Notes: generated by a model not told the origin, from the letters alone. 64,000 bases of DNA from Trichobilharzia szidati (GCA_944472155.2 OX235277.1:38078804-38142803), one strand, 5' to 3'; positions 12,205 through 24,312 are shown, counted from the first letter of the stretch. Made by a program: numbers and translations.

Positions 12205-12344
12205 ACAAACCACTGTTGTTGTTCTTGCTTTATTTAAATTCATCGAGGGGAATAAATGCATGAAGTGACTTTATTATATTCTGTTTCTTAGCCTCTCCAA
12301 CCGACTTCTATATGATCTACAGTATCATCGGGTGAAAGTGTCAT

Positions 12345-12480
12345 CTGTGTTGATGAATGTCTGTAGTAGTAGTTTTGACTGGACACTAGTTAGGAACTAG
12401 TGTGGCGTGTCTAGTTTTAACTTTGGCGCAAACTGAATTCTATCACCCTGCTGAGAAATGTCTCAATTGGACGTGTTTGC
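12345..12480. repeat. S4-related flank fragment with palindrome
   Basis: Contains GACACTAGTTAGGAACTAGTGT and AACTGAATTCTATCA, the flanking sequence of S4 units (compare 40560-40640 and 14940-15060). No tRNA-like head or ribozyme is present. Confidence 0.45.
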
Positions 12481-12845
12481 TAATTCTCTGAAGCATAAGA
12501 CATTGCTGGCTTGACTTAAGCATTGAAAAGCCTGATCTGCCTACTTGTGCTAAACTTCAGGGATTTCTACAACGATTTTGAAGTAATGAACGCCCCATCC
12601 ATACCGTCAATTGTTGTAGCAACTCTAACTTAAGGTAAGCTATAAACCAACAGGAAATTGTGGACAAAAAACAAGATGAATTCAACCAAAAGCTTTAGAA
12701 AAAGCATCACTACAGCCAGACGTACAAATTCATTTTCAGAAAATAGAAATTATCGAAGTAATCAATGAAGAGAGTTTAGAAAACCAAGTTTTATTTTTCG
12801 AATGGAAAACACAAAACGACATGCATATACATTTATATATATATA
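12481..12845. other. No recognisable feature
   Basis: Unique A+T-rich DNA ending in a short TA run before the RTE copy. Confidence 0.4.
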
Positions 12846-14150
12846 TCTCGAGCAAAACACTGAGCCACATCATCCTGGAGAGAATCAAACATGCTCTGGA
12901 TGAAAAACTTCGAATGCAACACTCAGGATTCAGGAGAAACAAGTCATGCATCTATCACATCGCAACACCACGTGTCATCATTGAACAGAGCTTGGAATGA
13001 AAGTCAGCTCTCTGTCTTAACCTCACTGACTCTGAAAAGAGACCTTCGACAGCGTCGATCAAGGGGTGATTTGGAAAATACTTCAATACTACGAGGTGCC
13101 GCCAACAATTATAAACCTCATGCAACAGTTGTCCGACAACGCCGCATACCAAGGGAAACTTACGGAATCCTTTGAAGTGAAGACTGGAGTAAAACAAGGA
13201 AGGCTGCCTGCTATCTCCAATGATTTTCTTCATAACCGCATACTGGATAATGCGAAAGACAGTGGGCAACGACAAGATAGGCATAAAATTGACTCACACA
13301 AACAACTTGGAAGATATGGATTTCACCGATGATATATGTCTTATTTCTCACAAACTGTAAGATACGCAAGTGAATAGCAACAAGCTGGCAGAAGAAGCAT
13401 CAAGGATAGTACTTGAGGTGAAAGCAGATAGCACAGAGTTGATGAAGATTCCTGGCCGACAGTAACAGCGACAACAACAGCCAACAATCGGCATAAATAG
13501 GAGGAATCTGAAAGAAGCAACCCCGTTTACCTACCGACCTGGGAAGCACCATTCCAACTATAGGTGAATGGAACTGATGAGGATATCAAAGCGTGAGAAT
13601 ACGGGAAGCAAAGCAATCTGTGATTACGCTTAAGTCTGTGTGAGGATCAATAGCACACTGACAATGAAAAAATAGATCCGGATTTTCAACTCCAATGTGG
13701 AGTCAGCGTTACTTAATATACGGATCAGAGACTTGGCCACTTCGAATAACTCTACACATCTTCGTCAACAGCTGTCTTCGCTCAATATTACTCAAGATCA
13801 GATGGCCGGCCAGAAACGATCAGCAATATGGAGGGATCTCTGGCAAAGAGTGAACCAACCCAGCAGGAACCAGTTGTGCACAACAAATATGCAGGAAGAA
13901 ATAGAGGTAGGTGGATTGGCCATACTCTGAGAAAACAAATCATCAAGTGAGCAACATCACGCTTCAGGCTCTTTTTCTCTCGAGTTGAAACTGAATGGGA
14001 AGTGTCGAGTTGGTTGTCAGTGCGATGGCGACATGGAGGAGGGGATGAAAGCATGTCAGCAGACGTGGAGACAGATGAAAACTTTGGTAGAGAACCGAAC
14101 GCAAAGCAGATGTGCGCCTGAAGCTCTATTTTCTTCTAGGAACTAAAGGA
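12846..14150 (+). pseudogene. RTE-type retrotransposon, 5'-truncated RT to 3' end
   Basis: Conceptual translation across several frames gives the RTE reverse transcriptase in order: ILERIKHALDEKL (12870 region), GCLLSPMIFFITAYWIM (13200-13250), DDICLISHKL at 13325-13360 (the YADD-box equivalent, here TDD), then the KIPG linker with a Q-rich run, RIFNSNVESALL near 13680 and ITQDQMAGQKRS near 13790. The tail is AATAATAATAATAATAAC at 14156-14174. At least five frameshifts or stops make it non-functional. It resembles 53690-55197 but is older. Confidence 0.85.
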
Positions 14151-14159
14151 GATAGTAAT

Positions 14160-14935
14160 AATAATAATAATAACAATTTATTTATCCAGCTAAAATCTCG
14201 ACTATGTATATTTATGCACAGTTATGTGATGCAGAGAATACCGCCCAGGAAAGTCTCTTTATCTCTCTCTCTCTCTCACTGTTCCTCCTCCGCTCTTATT
14301 ACTGTTATTATTGTTATTATAAGGTGTTTGCAACTAATACTATCTGTGATACTTATCAATGAAATTAAAATAAAAGATATAAATTAGATTTATCGCTAGT
14401 AATGATTACTAACTATGCAAAAGAGGGATGCTTTTTTTCTTTTTCTCTTTTTTTCAAAGCCTCCCAACTAGCAGATCATCAATATTTTTCGTTTTTGTGT
14501 CTGTGTGAAATATATATTTCGTCACTATTCTTTTCATTGTTATGTATATGAAATGTAAGTTTCCAATAATAGTCTCTATTCTGTTTACGAGGTACCACTG
14601 AAATCAGACACTAATAATATTGATAATAACAATAATAATAATAATAATAACAATGAAAGTCTCATATTCAAGCAACTATTACCGTCTACACCAACGAAAC
14701 ACTATACAGTCTAGCTAGCTATTTATTCTATTGCATTACATTTATGTAAATATATATTTATATACAGATATATTTAAATTATAATAAATCGATTTATTTA
14801 ATCAAATCAGTATCATCAGTCGAAAGTTCGATCGATAAGCTATGCGATTTAAATGGACTTATTCATTATTCAATAAATGTAATTGTACATTGAACAGATA
14901 ATTAACTTTATACATATTTTTATTTAATAAGTCTT
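14160..14935. other. A+T-rich unique DNA with AAT runs
   Basis: Contains the AAT tail of the preceding RTE, a short CT run near 14265-14280, an AAT run at about 14627-14650 and TA-rich patches. No coding signal. Confidence 0.4.
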
Positions 14936-14939
14936 TGAT

Positions 14940-15275
14940 TGGATACTAGAAACTAGTGTAATGTCTGTAGTCCTTTCTAGAATGGTGACCAAACTGCACC
15001 GAAGTTAAAACTAGACACATTACACTAGTGACTAAACAGTGTCCAAGCAAAAGTATCCAATACAGTCCTACAGGAGGTGAATCGAGAGCCCAAAAAGCTG
15101 CTCAGTGGTAACGTCCCTGACTTTCAGGCAGGACTGGGTGATGCGAGTTGGAATCTGAGAAGGGACATGAGATCCTTCGAGGTAGTAGATATGCCCTACT
15201 GACTGATGAGTGCCAACTAGCACGAAACCTAGTTGGAAGACTTCCCGCCGACTGCCTCCAAACATCTAATATCAT
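14940..15275 (+). repeat. S4-type hammerhead SINE
   Basis: Flank with the CTAGTGTAATGTCTG palindromic region, leader CTACAGGAGGTGAATCG, tRNA-like head (GCTCAGTGGTAACGTC; B-box-like GAGTTGGAATC), the GACATGAGATCCTTCGAGG spacer, the hammerhead at 15193-15245 and the end CTCCAAACATCTAATATCAT. Confidence 0.8.
15193..15245 (+). ncRNA. Hammerhead ribozyme core in S4 copy
   Basis: CUGAUGA at 15203-15209 and GAAA at 15224-15227 enclose a perfect 4-bp stem II (GUGC/GCAC). Stem III is ACCUAGUU with one weakened pair and the cleavage trinucleotide is altered (UUG). Stem I is poor. This is a decayed relative of the intact motif at 40775. Confidence 0.6.
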
Positions 15276-15399
15276 TTAATAAGTCTTTTAACAATATGCT
15301 GTTTGAAAGATTTATTATTGTCCAATATTAGATATAAATATATATTCTACTTTTCAAGAATAAGTTTGTTGGGATTGTATTTGTTAGAGTCTAGACCAC

Positions 15400-16140
15400 C
15401 ACAGATTTATATCAATTAGAGAACCATTGAAAACCAGCCGGGAGCAGCCAGCTGTTTCATCCTAGTTTCGGGTTTCTCAGTAGTTCACACCCAGTTGTCT
15501 ACCCTGGAACAAATAGACTCCTTACAAATTAACCCTTGAAAACTAGTCTGATGCTCGGTAATGACTTGCTACGGGATGAAGTTGCCCGAATTTCTAGGGA
15601 GAAGTCGTCAACAATGGGGTCTATCTAGTCAGTCATGAGGGAGAATGAGTTTCCCGCCGACGACACTGGTTAGTAGTCATGATAAAATAACGAATTGCTA
15701 GAAGACAGAATTCATGCGCTCACCGCTGGACCGGGTCACAGTGTCAGTATGGTCTACAAGCTTGCCTTGTAACCGGAAGGTCCTGGGTTCGAAACCTGGT
15801 GGTGGGTGAGCACTACCGATATCATTTAGAGAACCATTGAAAACAAGCTGAGAGCATTTGACAGTCAGCTGTTTCATCCTAGTTTTGAGACTCATCGGTA
15901 GCACGCACCCACCGCCAGGTTTCGAACCCAGGACGAATTAGCCACTGGGACGTAATCAAATGGTCAGTCCATAAATGCCACCTTCTGCCAATTCATGATA
16001 CACCATTTAGTGCAACCGTCAGTCAATGTTAAAAGCGAGTAACCCTCCTCTTACCTCACTTGGTGAACCCCACTGGTCACGATTTCTCACTAGAACCCCA
16101 GGTAACTTATATCACCTCCTAATTAATCCTGTAACCGGTT
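15400..16140. repeat. S1 cluster: minus, plus and minus partial units
   Basis: A minus-strand tail and core (about 15410-15500) is followed by the plus-strand leader and tRNA-like head with GGGTTCGAAACCTGG near 15790, and then by a minus-strand unit from about 15815 to 16130 with CGAACCCAGGACG near 15920 and the leader at its right end. The units are joined head-to-head, and the hammerhead cores are partly degraded. Confidence 0.7.
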
Positions 16141-16176
16141 GCATCTCTGTAATTTATTTATACTATGATAATCTGA

Positions 16177-16240
16177 AGCTCCTCCTCATTGAGACAGTCA
16201 TCTAATCCCATTATCTTGACGACTGTCTCAATAAGGAGCT
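16177..16240. repeat. Short inverted repeat
   Basis: Arms of about 21-24 bp (AGCTCC..TCATTGAGACAGTC and GACTGTCTCAATAAGGAGCT) with a 19-base loop. No family assignment. Confidence 0.6.
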
Positions 16241-16599
16241 TACGGTTTTCCGAGAACTTCTCAGTGAAAATCGAAATCCAGATATAAGTTCATTGATGAA
16301 AATATGAAATTACCTGATGCCAAGACAAACCAGGAAAAGTCGTGTCCTCTGCCTCTGATATGGTCTTGTAGAAAAGCTTTCCTTGGTGAGTATATAAGAC
16401 GATCGATAGAATCAAAATTTACCTCCCTTTTCATTTCCACCTCTTTTACTTGATAGAAGAGACAGAGAGAGGTGGTCAGTTGTTATTTGAAACTCCTCAA
16501 GTAGATTTTTTGATATGTCTAAGGGAAATACTGTGGTCATATCAAATATTGTGTCTGGATGTTTTAAAGATGTGTTTTAATAAGACATTATTGTCTTTT

Positions 16600-17212
16600 T
16601 TACGAGTTGATCACGGACTGATATCAGTTAGAGAACCATTGAAAACCAGCAATGGAGTACTGGACAGCTGCTGTTTCGTCCTAGCTTGGGAATCATCGGC
16701 AATACACACCCACTGGGATTCGAACCCAGGATCTCCCGGTTACAAGGCCAGCAAGCTCGTATACTATTCAGCCACTAGGACCCGATTCAGTGCCCAACAC
16801 ATGAATTCTAACTTCTACCAATTTGTGATTTAGCGCGACCCCAACCATTTTCGTCGGTGGGACATCCATCCAAACACGTGACATCTAATTGAACCTCACC
16901 GGTCACGACTTCACATTAGAACTCCAGGAGACTCTGTCCGTCCTGTAACAAGTCACTAGCGAGCATCAGAATTATTTTCTATATTTTTGGTTTGTAAGGG
17001 CTAGTTATGTTTTAACGAGTTGATCACGGACTGATATCAGTTAGAGAACCATTCAAAACCAGGGTGCGTACTGCCGATGATTCCCAAACTAGGCTGAGGA
17101 AATAGCTGTCCAGTACTCCCTGGTTTTCAGTGATTCTCTAACTGATATCAGTCCGTGATCAACTCGTAAAAACATAACTAACCCTTACAAACCAAACTAT
17201 AGAACATTATTG
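16600..17212. repeat. S1 cluster, subfamily B
   Basis: A full minus-strand unit (about 16600-16995) has the tail GTTGATCACGGACTGATATC, the core, the tRNA-like head (GATTCGAACCCAGG near 16710) and the leader ending at CTAGCGAGCATCAGA. It is followed by a partial minus tail (17015-17065) that switches directly to a partial plus core and tail (17066-17210). This gives a head-to-tail plus head-to-head arrangement. Confidence 0.75.
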
Positions 17213-17419
17213 TCTCCCAATTATTTCCCAGGATTTTTTCAAAAAATCAATTACATATCGCTCAGTACGAGTTAGTGATTAGAAATAGTAACCTTTTCCA
17301 TGGAATAAAAAATATATAGAGATCAACTGCCTAAAAAAGAGGTCAATTCCTTCCACGTTTTCTTTGTTCAATATTCGATAATCCCCTTAAACCTAAGGAA
17401 TTACCAGAAAAGGCAACAA

Positions 17420-17605
17420 TATCCGTTGAATCGGGTCCTAGTGATTGAATGGTCCAAAAGTTCTCTCTGTAACCGCCAGATCGTGTGTTCAAACTGAGAT
17501 GAGTGTGTACTGATGAAGAGTACCAGACTGATACAAAACGACTGTCAAGTGCTCCCTGGTGACTTTGAATGGTTCGCTAACTGATGTCATCTAACAACCG
17601 AACCT
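17420..17605 (+). repeat. S1-type degenerate copy
   Basis: tRNA-like head (GGGTCCTAGTGATTGAATGG, weak B-box), core with CUGAUGA near 17505 but a mutated GAAA, and tail with CGCTAACTGATGTCATC. Confidence 0.6.
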
Positions 17606-18240
17606 GAAGCTAATCATATTGCTGAAAACTAACACCCGATAATCAATAATTTATCCAAGCCTTCATTTAGGAGCGCATTTCTTGACCCTTTATAACAGTG
17701 CTCTTGATTTCACATCACACAAAAAGATGAAATTTGTAAGTCATTCTAAAACCAAAGCTAATTGTAGCGGCGTAATTCATTGATCATGTGTTTTCCACTT
17801 ATTGACAAAAGTTATGTTTCTATTTTAAAATATTGTTACTTTGAAGTTGTGAATTAGGAAACATTTTTTAGGCATATTTATTTGAACAGCTTTAGAGTTC
17901 TTGTCAAGCGTTTGTAGGCGTCAGTGTCGATCGATACTCATATTTAGGCAGTACCGGCTTCTAAGTTAAACGTAAGCATTTGCACTTTTATGATTTCATG
18001 CTAGAATATTTAGTGAAATTTCATTGAACATGCTTTGTTTTAAGGCGTATCTCAGTGGTGCGCTAGTTCAAGCTAAGGTTTTTTTTATATAAGTCTTGCA
18101 AGTCAGACGCAATCAGTGACGTTTGACAGTAATGCCAAAAAGTAGCCAGCTCTGGAGTTAAACATATATATAATTGTACCTTCATGATTTCAAGTGGTCT
18201 GATGCATCCAAAATGAATTGTGGATTAATTCCAATTTTTA
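17606..18240. other. No recognisable feature
   Basis: Unique A+T-rich DNA without supported coding signal. Confidence 0.4.
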
Positions 18241-18244
18241 GATT

Positions 18245-18565
18245 TTCGTCACCGACCAGATATCAGATAAAAAAGCGCATTTGAAAGCAGGGACTGCTCG
18301 ACAGCTTTATCGTCCCATTCTGGGACTCCCCATTGGTGCACATCCACGATCCTGCAAGAGATTGAACCCACTACTTTCAGGTTACGTGACCAAGCAGGGG
18401 TTATTGAGTACCTGTACAAGTGGCTGAACAGTTAACGGCTTTGGTCTAGCAGCCTAGTGGCCCCTAACTCGATCCCCCATGGACTCCCTGGTGGACGAAA
18501 CAGCTGTCCCGTGGTCCCTGGTTTTCAATGATATCTGTGTAACTGACGTTGGTTTGTCGAAAGTA
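18245..18565. repeat. S1 pair, minus then plus
   Basis: Minus-strand partial unit (core around 18295-18345, head near 18360-18400) followed by a plus-strand partial unit whose core retains GGACGAAACAGCTGTC at about 18490-18510 and the tail TTTTCAATGAT. Both ribozyme cores are damaged. Confidence 0.55.
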
Positions 18566-18829
18566 TGCTCTAATATCACCCTGTATAATCGCTCCAATCA
18601 TGATATGTCACACATTCAAAGTGCCAGTAGTTTGAATGAGTGCCACCTGGACACCAGTAAAAACTGAAGCATTTCTAATGCAATGGCCTTAAAATGGTAC
18701 AACAAACTTATGAAAATACAGTTATGAAGAAAATAAAAGACAGATTCAGCGAAGAAAATTTTCTTTATCGACGATTTCATCTTCAGAGGCTGTACAGTCG
18801 TATTTATACTTGCAAAAATATATAGTGGT

Positions 18830-18911
18830 CTTGGAGGATATCCATTCTCTATGAGTCTGAGTCGCTGGAGCGACTTAGACAAGTCCTCATAGAGAATGGA
18901 TATCCTCCAAG
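18830..18911. repeat. Hairpin: 26-bp inverted duplication at the PLE-C truncation point
   Basis: 18830-18855 and 18886-18911 are exact reverse complements; the 30-base spacer contains a second smaller hairpin (GTCGCTGGAGCGAC). The right arm is coding (ENGYPPR...), so the left arm is an inverted piece of the same gene created at the 5' end of the truncated element. Confidence 0.85.
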
Positions 18912-18927
18912 ATTTATCGAGAAAAAC

Positions 18928-19515
18928 ATGAAGCCAAGGGAAAAACCCGAAAGAATACAGACGGTGCCGAAGAAACTACTGTTTATGAGCGTTGAATTTA
19001 AAGGTGATACCGCAGCTGAGATCCTGAAGAATCGCTTATGCAGATCACTGAGGAAAGCCTTCTTTATGGCTGAGCTACGTATCAACTTCTACAGCCGACA
19101 AATGATCAACAGGTGTGTGAAGGATAAACTGCCGCTTTGGGCCACCTCAATGTGTGTTTATAAATTCACTTGCTCGTGTGGAGCTAGTTATATTGGCCGC
19201 ACAAAGCGCACGCTTTCCAAACGCATCTCTGAGCATTATCCGACATGGTTAGCAAAGGGACAATGCAAGACAATTACTAGCTCAATTCTCGAGCATTTGG
19301 TGAACTCAGGCCACGTAGCTCCACCAGAATCGTCTTTCAAGATCATCTACAAAGTGAAGCCAAATGGTACAAAGGGCGTCAGGTTTCGGCTTTTGTGTAT
19401 GGCGGAGGCTCTAGCAATTCATCAATACAACCCTGAACTCTGTATACAGAAAGTTTGTCCAGTCTCTTATTCTACCTTGGTCCTAACCTCTTCACTAATC
19501 GTTCCTTGTAAATAA
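18928..19515 (+). pseudogene. PLE lineage C: C-terminal linker and GIY-YIG endonuclease
   Basis: This is the longest intact endonuclease frame of the window, 195 residues; the same frame extends upstream to about 18860 (LERLRQVLIENGYPPRF), which is the end of the PLE RT thumb. Residues 21-55 form the linker (VEFKGDTAAEIL). Residues 76-91 carry CVYKFTCSCGASYIGR, the zinc-ligand-like cysteines and YIG motif, followed by KRTLSKRISEH (93-103), SSILEHLVNSGH (118-129) and the AEALAIHQYNPELCIQK end (159-175). The catalytic RT is absent, so it cannot move by itself. Relatives are at 38275-38530, 49500-50080 and 62900-63440. Confidence 0.85.
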
Positions 19516-20149
19516 AATATTTTTTGATTTTTTCTTTTCATTCTACTTTCACTTTTAGTTAGCTTTTGCTTTAATAATTAATTCACTATTATCACTCTCA
19601 TATGCTCCTTTTGTATATTTTCACACCCTCTTCACACTTGTTAAATTGACACTCAAATACCATTATTCTCTTTCACTCAATAGCAATTTTAACCTTATCA
19701 AATTTCTATCTTTTTGCCGTTGAGTACCACGTAATTTTCAACTTCTAATTTTCACTTCTAAAGCCACTTCTGAGTAATTATATCAATTATGTCACCCCCT
19801 ATTACTCAACAATAGACCACTATATATTTTTGTAAGTATAAATACGATTGTACAGCCAGCCTGTGAAGATGATTTCGTCGAGAAGGGAAATTTTCTTCGC
19901 TGAATCTGTCTTTTATTTTCTTCATGACTCAATGGGTATTTTCGGTGATTTAAAATACAGTTATATATACTGTTTAACTGTGAGGCCTAAATCTTAGATA
20001 TCACTCTCAAATAATATTCAGTGTCACAGACTAATAAGGACTCCCTGTAGCTATCCAAATAAATACTTCATAAAAACTTTTCCCATTGAAATTCAAAAAT
20101 ACATTACTTATGTCATTACTATGGTGATTAATATTGAGGTTACACATAG

Positions 20150-20500
20150 TGTTAGGTAAGCCAGAGAAGTAAGCCGATCGATGAAATCGTGAAGTTGAAT
20201 CAACTGACAAGGCTCGTACACGTATTGTGGATGCCTAGCAAGCTATCACCTTCCTCAACGAACATACAATTCTGTTGGTAAAGAGTTAAGTGCGGGTGGT
20301 CAATTCAAACCCCGGGGGTCAGTTCGTAATGTCATTGACACTTGGTTGAAGCCAGTCAGGTAACTAAGAGGTATAGACTGCTAGGGGTTGGGGTCCTCAG
20401 AATGCTAGGATCAATTGGCTGAAGACTATTGGTGATATGGCTCCGAACTGTTTTCAATGACGCAGAAACATTTAGTCTTTGTGTCACCTCTCGTATCCAT
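20150..20500 (+). pseudogene. SR2/RTE-clade retrotransposon 3' end (second RTE family)
   Basis: The segments GAAATCGTGAAGTTGAATC, CTGCTAGGGGTTGGGGTCC and GATATGGCTCCGAACTG match the order and spacing that I recall for the C-terminal and 3' region of schistosome SR2-like RTE elements. It differs from the common RTE family of this window. Recognition is from memory of the family and should be confirmed by a search. Confidence 0.5.
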
Positions 20501-20714
20501 TAAACCTTCACATTTCTGTTTAGTACAGCTGTCTTTTGAATCTTTTCTTTTCATTCTTTTGTCCATCTCTGTGTGTGGAATACATAGGCTGTGAAAACTT
20601 GAACTGCTGAACTTTTGTGCAAAGATATATATGTTGCAAATGCAGTCAGTTTTTCAGTATGTCATCACACAGATAAAGTAAGGCTACAATTAAGCTACAA
20701 TAATAAATCTCATT

Positions 20715-21795
20715 CAGTGGAACGTGTCAAGTGACCCACAATGGGAAACTCAGTGAGGCGTTCGAGGTGAAGACGACAGGAGTACAACAAGCTGTCTGCA
20801 TATTATCACCCACGATGATATTCCTAATTGTGGTAGACTTGATTATGTGTCAGACAGTGCACAGGGAGTGAGGCGAAACGAATACTCTGGACCACCGATA
20901 AGAAGACTCTAGAAGATCTGGATTTCGCAGATGATTAATGTTTAATGTCACAAAAAGTAGAAGACTTACTTGCAGGCGAGAAGCAACAGACTGGAAGAAG
21001 GGACGGGGAAGGTAGGCAGAGAATACAGGACTCTAAGTTAACATAGACAAGACGGAGGTGATGGAGATAACCAACTAACCAACCAACAGCAACAACAACC
21101 ACTACCAACACCAATCTCCACCAATGGCACAGATGTAATAGATGCTACCTGATTCAATTATTTCAGCAGGCAAGACTGTTTCAACCGGAGATAGTCGGAC
21201 AGTAAGGATAAAGATGTCATAGCTAGCCAGCCAGCCAGCCAGATTCCGAATGGCGAGATATACCTTCCTCAGTCTGAATCCAGCTTGGAAATCCTCTGCA
21301 CTCACTCAGTCAGCATTAAGAAACAGATTCGCATTCTGTTCAGCACAAAGGGGAAGTCAGTCAGCCAGTGCTCCTATACGTGTCAGAAACTTGGCCAGAG
21401 TGTGTGTCACGAAAGGGATTTACAACAGGTTATCGCAGACTGCTATCAACAGTTGGCTACTTTACTGGCTCCATACTCAAGATCAAATGGCCAGCACCAA
21501 GAAACTCTGGCTGGGAACAAACTAGCAGGCGAGAGCCGATTGCTCAACAAATATGTAGGATGAGATGGAGATGGATCGATCGGATATACGTTGAGGAGTC
21601 CGTCAAATGCCGTTCCCCGCAATGCAGGCCATTGCTTAAGTGGAATCCCAGTGCAATGGGAAGCGATCAGTAGGTTGTCAATGCGAGGGTGACATGGAGG
21701 AGATCGTAGACCCAGTTGAAGAGGACGGTAGAAAATAGAACAAAGTAGAGTTGTGTTGTTGAAGCCCTATGTTCTACTCGGAACCCAAGTGAATG
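20715..21795 (+). pseudogene. RTE-type retrotransposon, 5'-truncated
   Basis: In order: the GKLSEAFEVKTTGVQQ block near 20750, MIFLIVVDLIMCQTV near 20815, the DLDFADD catalytic region near 20920, a (CAACAA)-rich linker near 21080, then WKSSA/IRILFS and SVCHERDLQQ near 21285-21430, and the C-terminal WRWIDR block near 21565. The 3' tail is AATATTAATAATAT at 21795-21812. Frameshifts throughout. Most similar to the minus copy at 2745-3690, so these two form a subfamily. Confidence 0.8.
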
Positions 21796-21799
21796 ATAA

Positions 21800-22435
21800 T
21801 ATTAATAATATAAATCCCTTCCAATCACTCAAGATCCCCTGATTATCAATCACATATTCCATAAAAAGAGACTTTTGAATTAGTTTACCTGTTCTATTGT
21901 TTTAAAGAAGGATAGATTGAATAATACAGAAAACAAACTGTTCATATGATCTAATTTTCCACATATTATGATTCTAACAACACTATTTACAAAAACATAC
22001 ATAGAGCTTTTGTTATGTATGCCTTTTCCTATAAGACCTTGAACTGTCACGTGACACTAGTACGTGCATGATGGTGAATAAGGAACTTAGAGATCATATG
22101 ATGCTTAAATACATTGTATATACACTGGAAAGAAAATAGTAAAAGAGAGTAAACTCCTCTGTAAATTTGCATATTGCACATCGTACACGCAAAACAAACA
22201 CACACCCACTCTCTCTAACATTCACTATTCATAGAACTGTACTATACTATCTATGTTACCTCCTCAGCTGTAAATCTATAACTGGCTACATGAGATAAGC
22301 GATTAAAATGATAATTATTACAAGACATAGTTTAAGATATGCCTTAATTTTTTGCATTTGATCATGGTTTAATTGAATGAGTGATCTAATAAGAACCTAG
22401 AAATCAATCGGAAGATTGATGCCTTTGAACACTCG
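21800..22435. other. No recognisable feature
   Basis: Unique A+T-rich DNA; a short CA-rich patch lies near 22196-22206. No coding signal. Confidence 0.4.
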
Positions 22436-23066
<631 letters not shown>

Positions 23067-23289
23067 CAGGAGGAAACATTTATAGAATCAATAAGTTATT
23101 TATTCATCACGTATTAGTTGAACTTTTTTTAGAAGTGTCAATAACTTTGTAAATTACTTAGTAGTATAGACAAATTTAAAAGACAACCTTAGTAAATGCG
23201 TCTAAAACACCATTTGGAATGTTGTTATTATTCCTTACACAAAGATTGTTTAACAATCTGTCTGATATTATTTGATTGATTGTTGACAA

Positions 23290-23360
23290 CTAGAAATATT
23301 CAGGCAGTATGATTCGTCCTATCCAGGGCTCATCAGACGCATGTATTTGCAGACTTTTCT
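23290..23360 (-). ncRNA. Smalpha-type hammerhead fragment
   Basis: On the minus strand CAAATACATGCGT, CUGAUGA, GCCC..GGAC stem II region and GAAU follow the order of the Smalpha ribozyme of schistosomes. GAAA has become GAAU, so it is probably inactive. The tRNA-like head is not recognisable. Confidence 0.6.
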
Positions 23361-23414
23361 CCCTATTAATCAAATAACATTGTCTGATGTGACATAAACC
23401 CGAAAATCTTCAGG

Positions 23415-24312
23415 TGAAAACCAACATGATGATGGAAGAGGCAGACAATGAAGATGGGACATCAATTGAACATACAGAAGACGGAGGGGATCAAGATGCC
23501 TAACCAACAAATAATCATCAATAAACACCAATCGCTACTAACAGAAGAAATATAGAGGAAGTTACTTCTTTAAATTTCCTAGACAGTATTATTTCAAAGA
23601 CATGCAGTCCGCAAAGGCAGTAAGGATCGAAAAAGCAGGGAGAACCTTCAGCCTGAAATGAGTGTGAAAATCTACCGTACTCAGCAGCTTAACAATTAAT
23701 ATTGAGATTTTCAACACTAATGTCAAGTCGTTCATTGCTTCTATTTAGTACAGGGATTTGACTGACACCTGATGAGGTCCATCCAGTCAGGAGTGATGAT
23801 GGATTTCTCACCGACAACAATGATTGGTGGTTGAACTAAAATCATGAGCTAGCCATCGAATTGGCTCCCAGTAGCTTGAACTTGGAAGGCCCTGGGTTAG
23901 AAACCTGGCGGTGGGTGAGCACTGTCGATTAGTCCCAAACTAGAATGAAACAGCTGTCCACTGGTCCTTTAAATGATATTGAAGATTAGGTGGACGGTGA
24001 GTAAGGATAAGCAACAGGGGGCTCTAGCAACTAACTAACCGAAATCCTACCATCCCAAAAATACACAGAAGGAAATAAAGGTGGATCGGACATACGCTGA
24101 GAAGACGGTTGATTACCAGTCAAGTTCTCGGGTTGAGCTCGGATATGAAATGATAAATTGGTGCATGAAGGAGGACAAGCGAAGATAAGACGAGAGATTA
24201 TGATCAGTCGTAAAGTTAGATAAATTAGACTGTAGAAAGCTGAGTGAAATGCAGATTTGGTGCTGAAAACCTTTGTTCCACTCAGAGCTCAAAAGAACAA
24301 TAATAATAATAG
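23415..24312 (+). pseudogene. RTE-type retrotransposon interrupted by an S1 SINE
   Basis: The left part (23415-23775) covers the linker (AAACCAACATGATG region with Q/N codons) and the LNINIEIFNTNVKSF-like block. It is broken by an S1 unit at 23775-23965 and resumes with the C-terminal region (CACAGAAGGAAATAAAGGTG near 24055, GGACATACGCTGAGAAGACG near 24083) to the AATAATAATAATAG tail at about 24300-24312. Strongly mutated. Confidence 0.65.
23775..23965 (+). repeat. S1-type SINE nested in RTE
   Basis: Leader (CCATCGAATTGGCTCCCAG), tRNA-like head with GGGTTAGAAACCTGG, core with AGTCCCAAACTAGAATGAAAC, and ACAGCTGTCC. CUGAUGA is lost (GUCGAUU), so the ribozyme is inactive. Confidence 0.7.

Larger units (their letters stand above)
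11208..12242. mobile_element. PLE lineage B copy enclosed by inverted repeats
   Basis: A GIY-YIG gene remnant (11394-11891) lies between two inverted arms of about 230 bp, 11208-11440 and 11998-12240, which match over most of their length (for example GTGTTCAGAAAATTGTGC against its complement). Each arm carries a hammerhead-like motif. No RT domain is present, so the element is 5'-truncated. The arrangement is the same as at 41745-42640. Confidence 0.75.
18720..19935. mobile_element. PLE lineage C copy with inverted flanks
   Basis: The GIY-YIG frame at 18928-19515 is flanked by inverted terminal sequences: 18725-18830 (GACAGATTCAGCGAAGAAAA ... TATATAGTGGTC) and its complement at 19812-19925. 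The RT domain is missing. The left flank additionally contains a short inverted copy of the start of the retained coding region (18830-18911). Confidence 0.75.
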
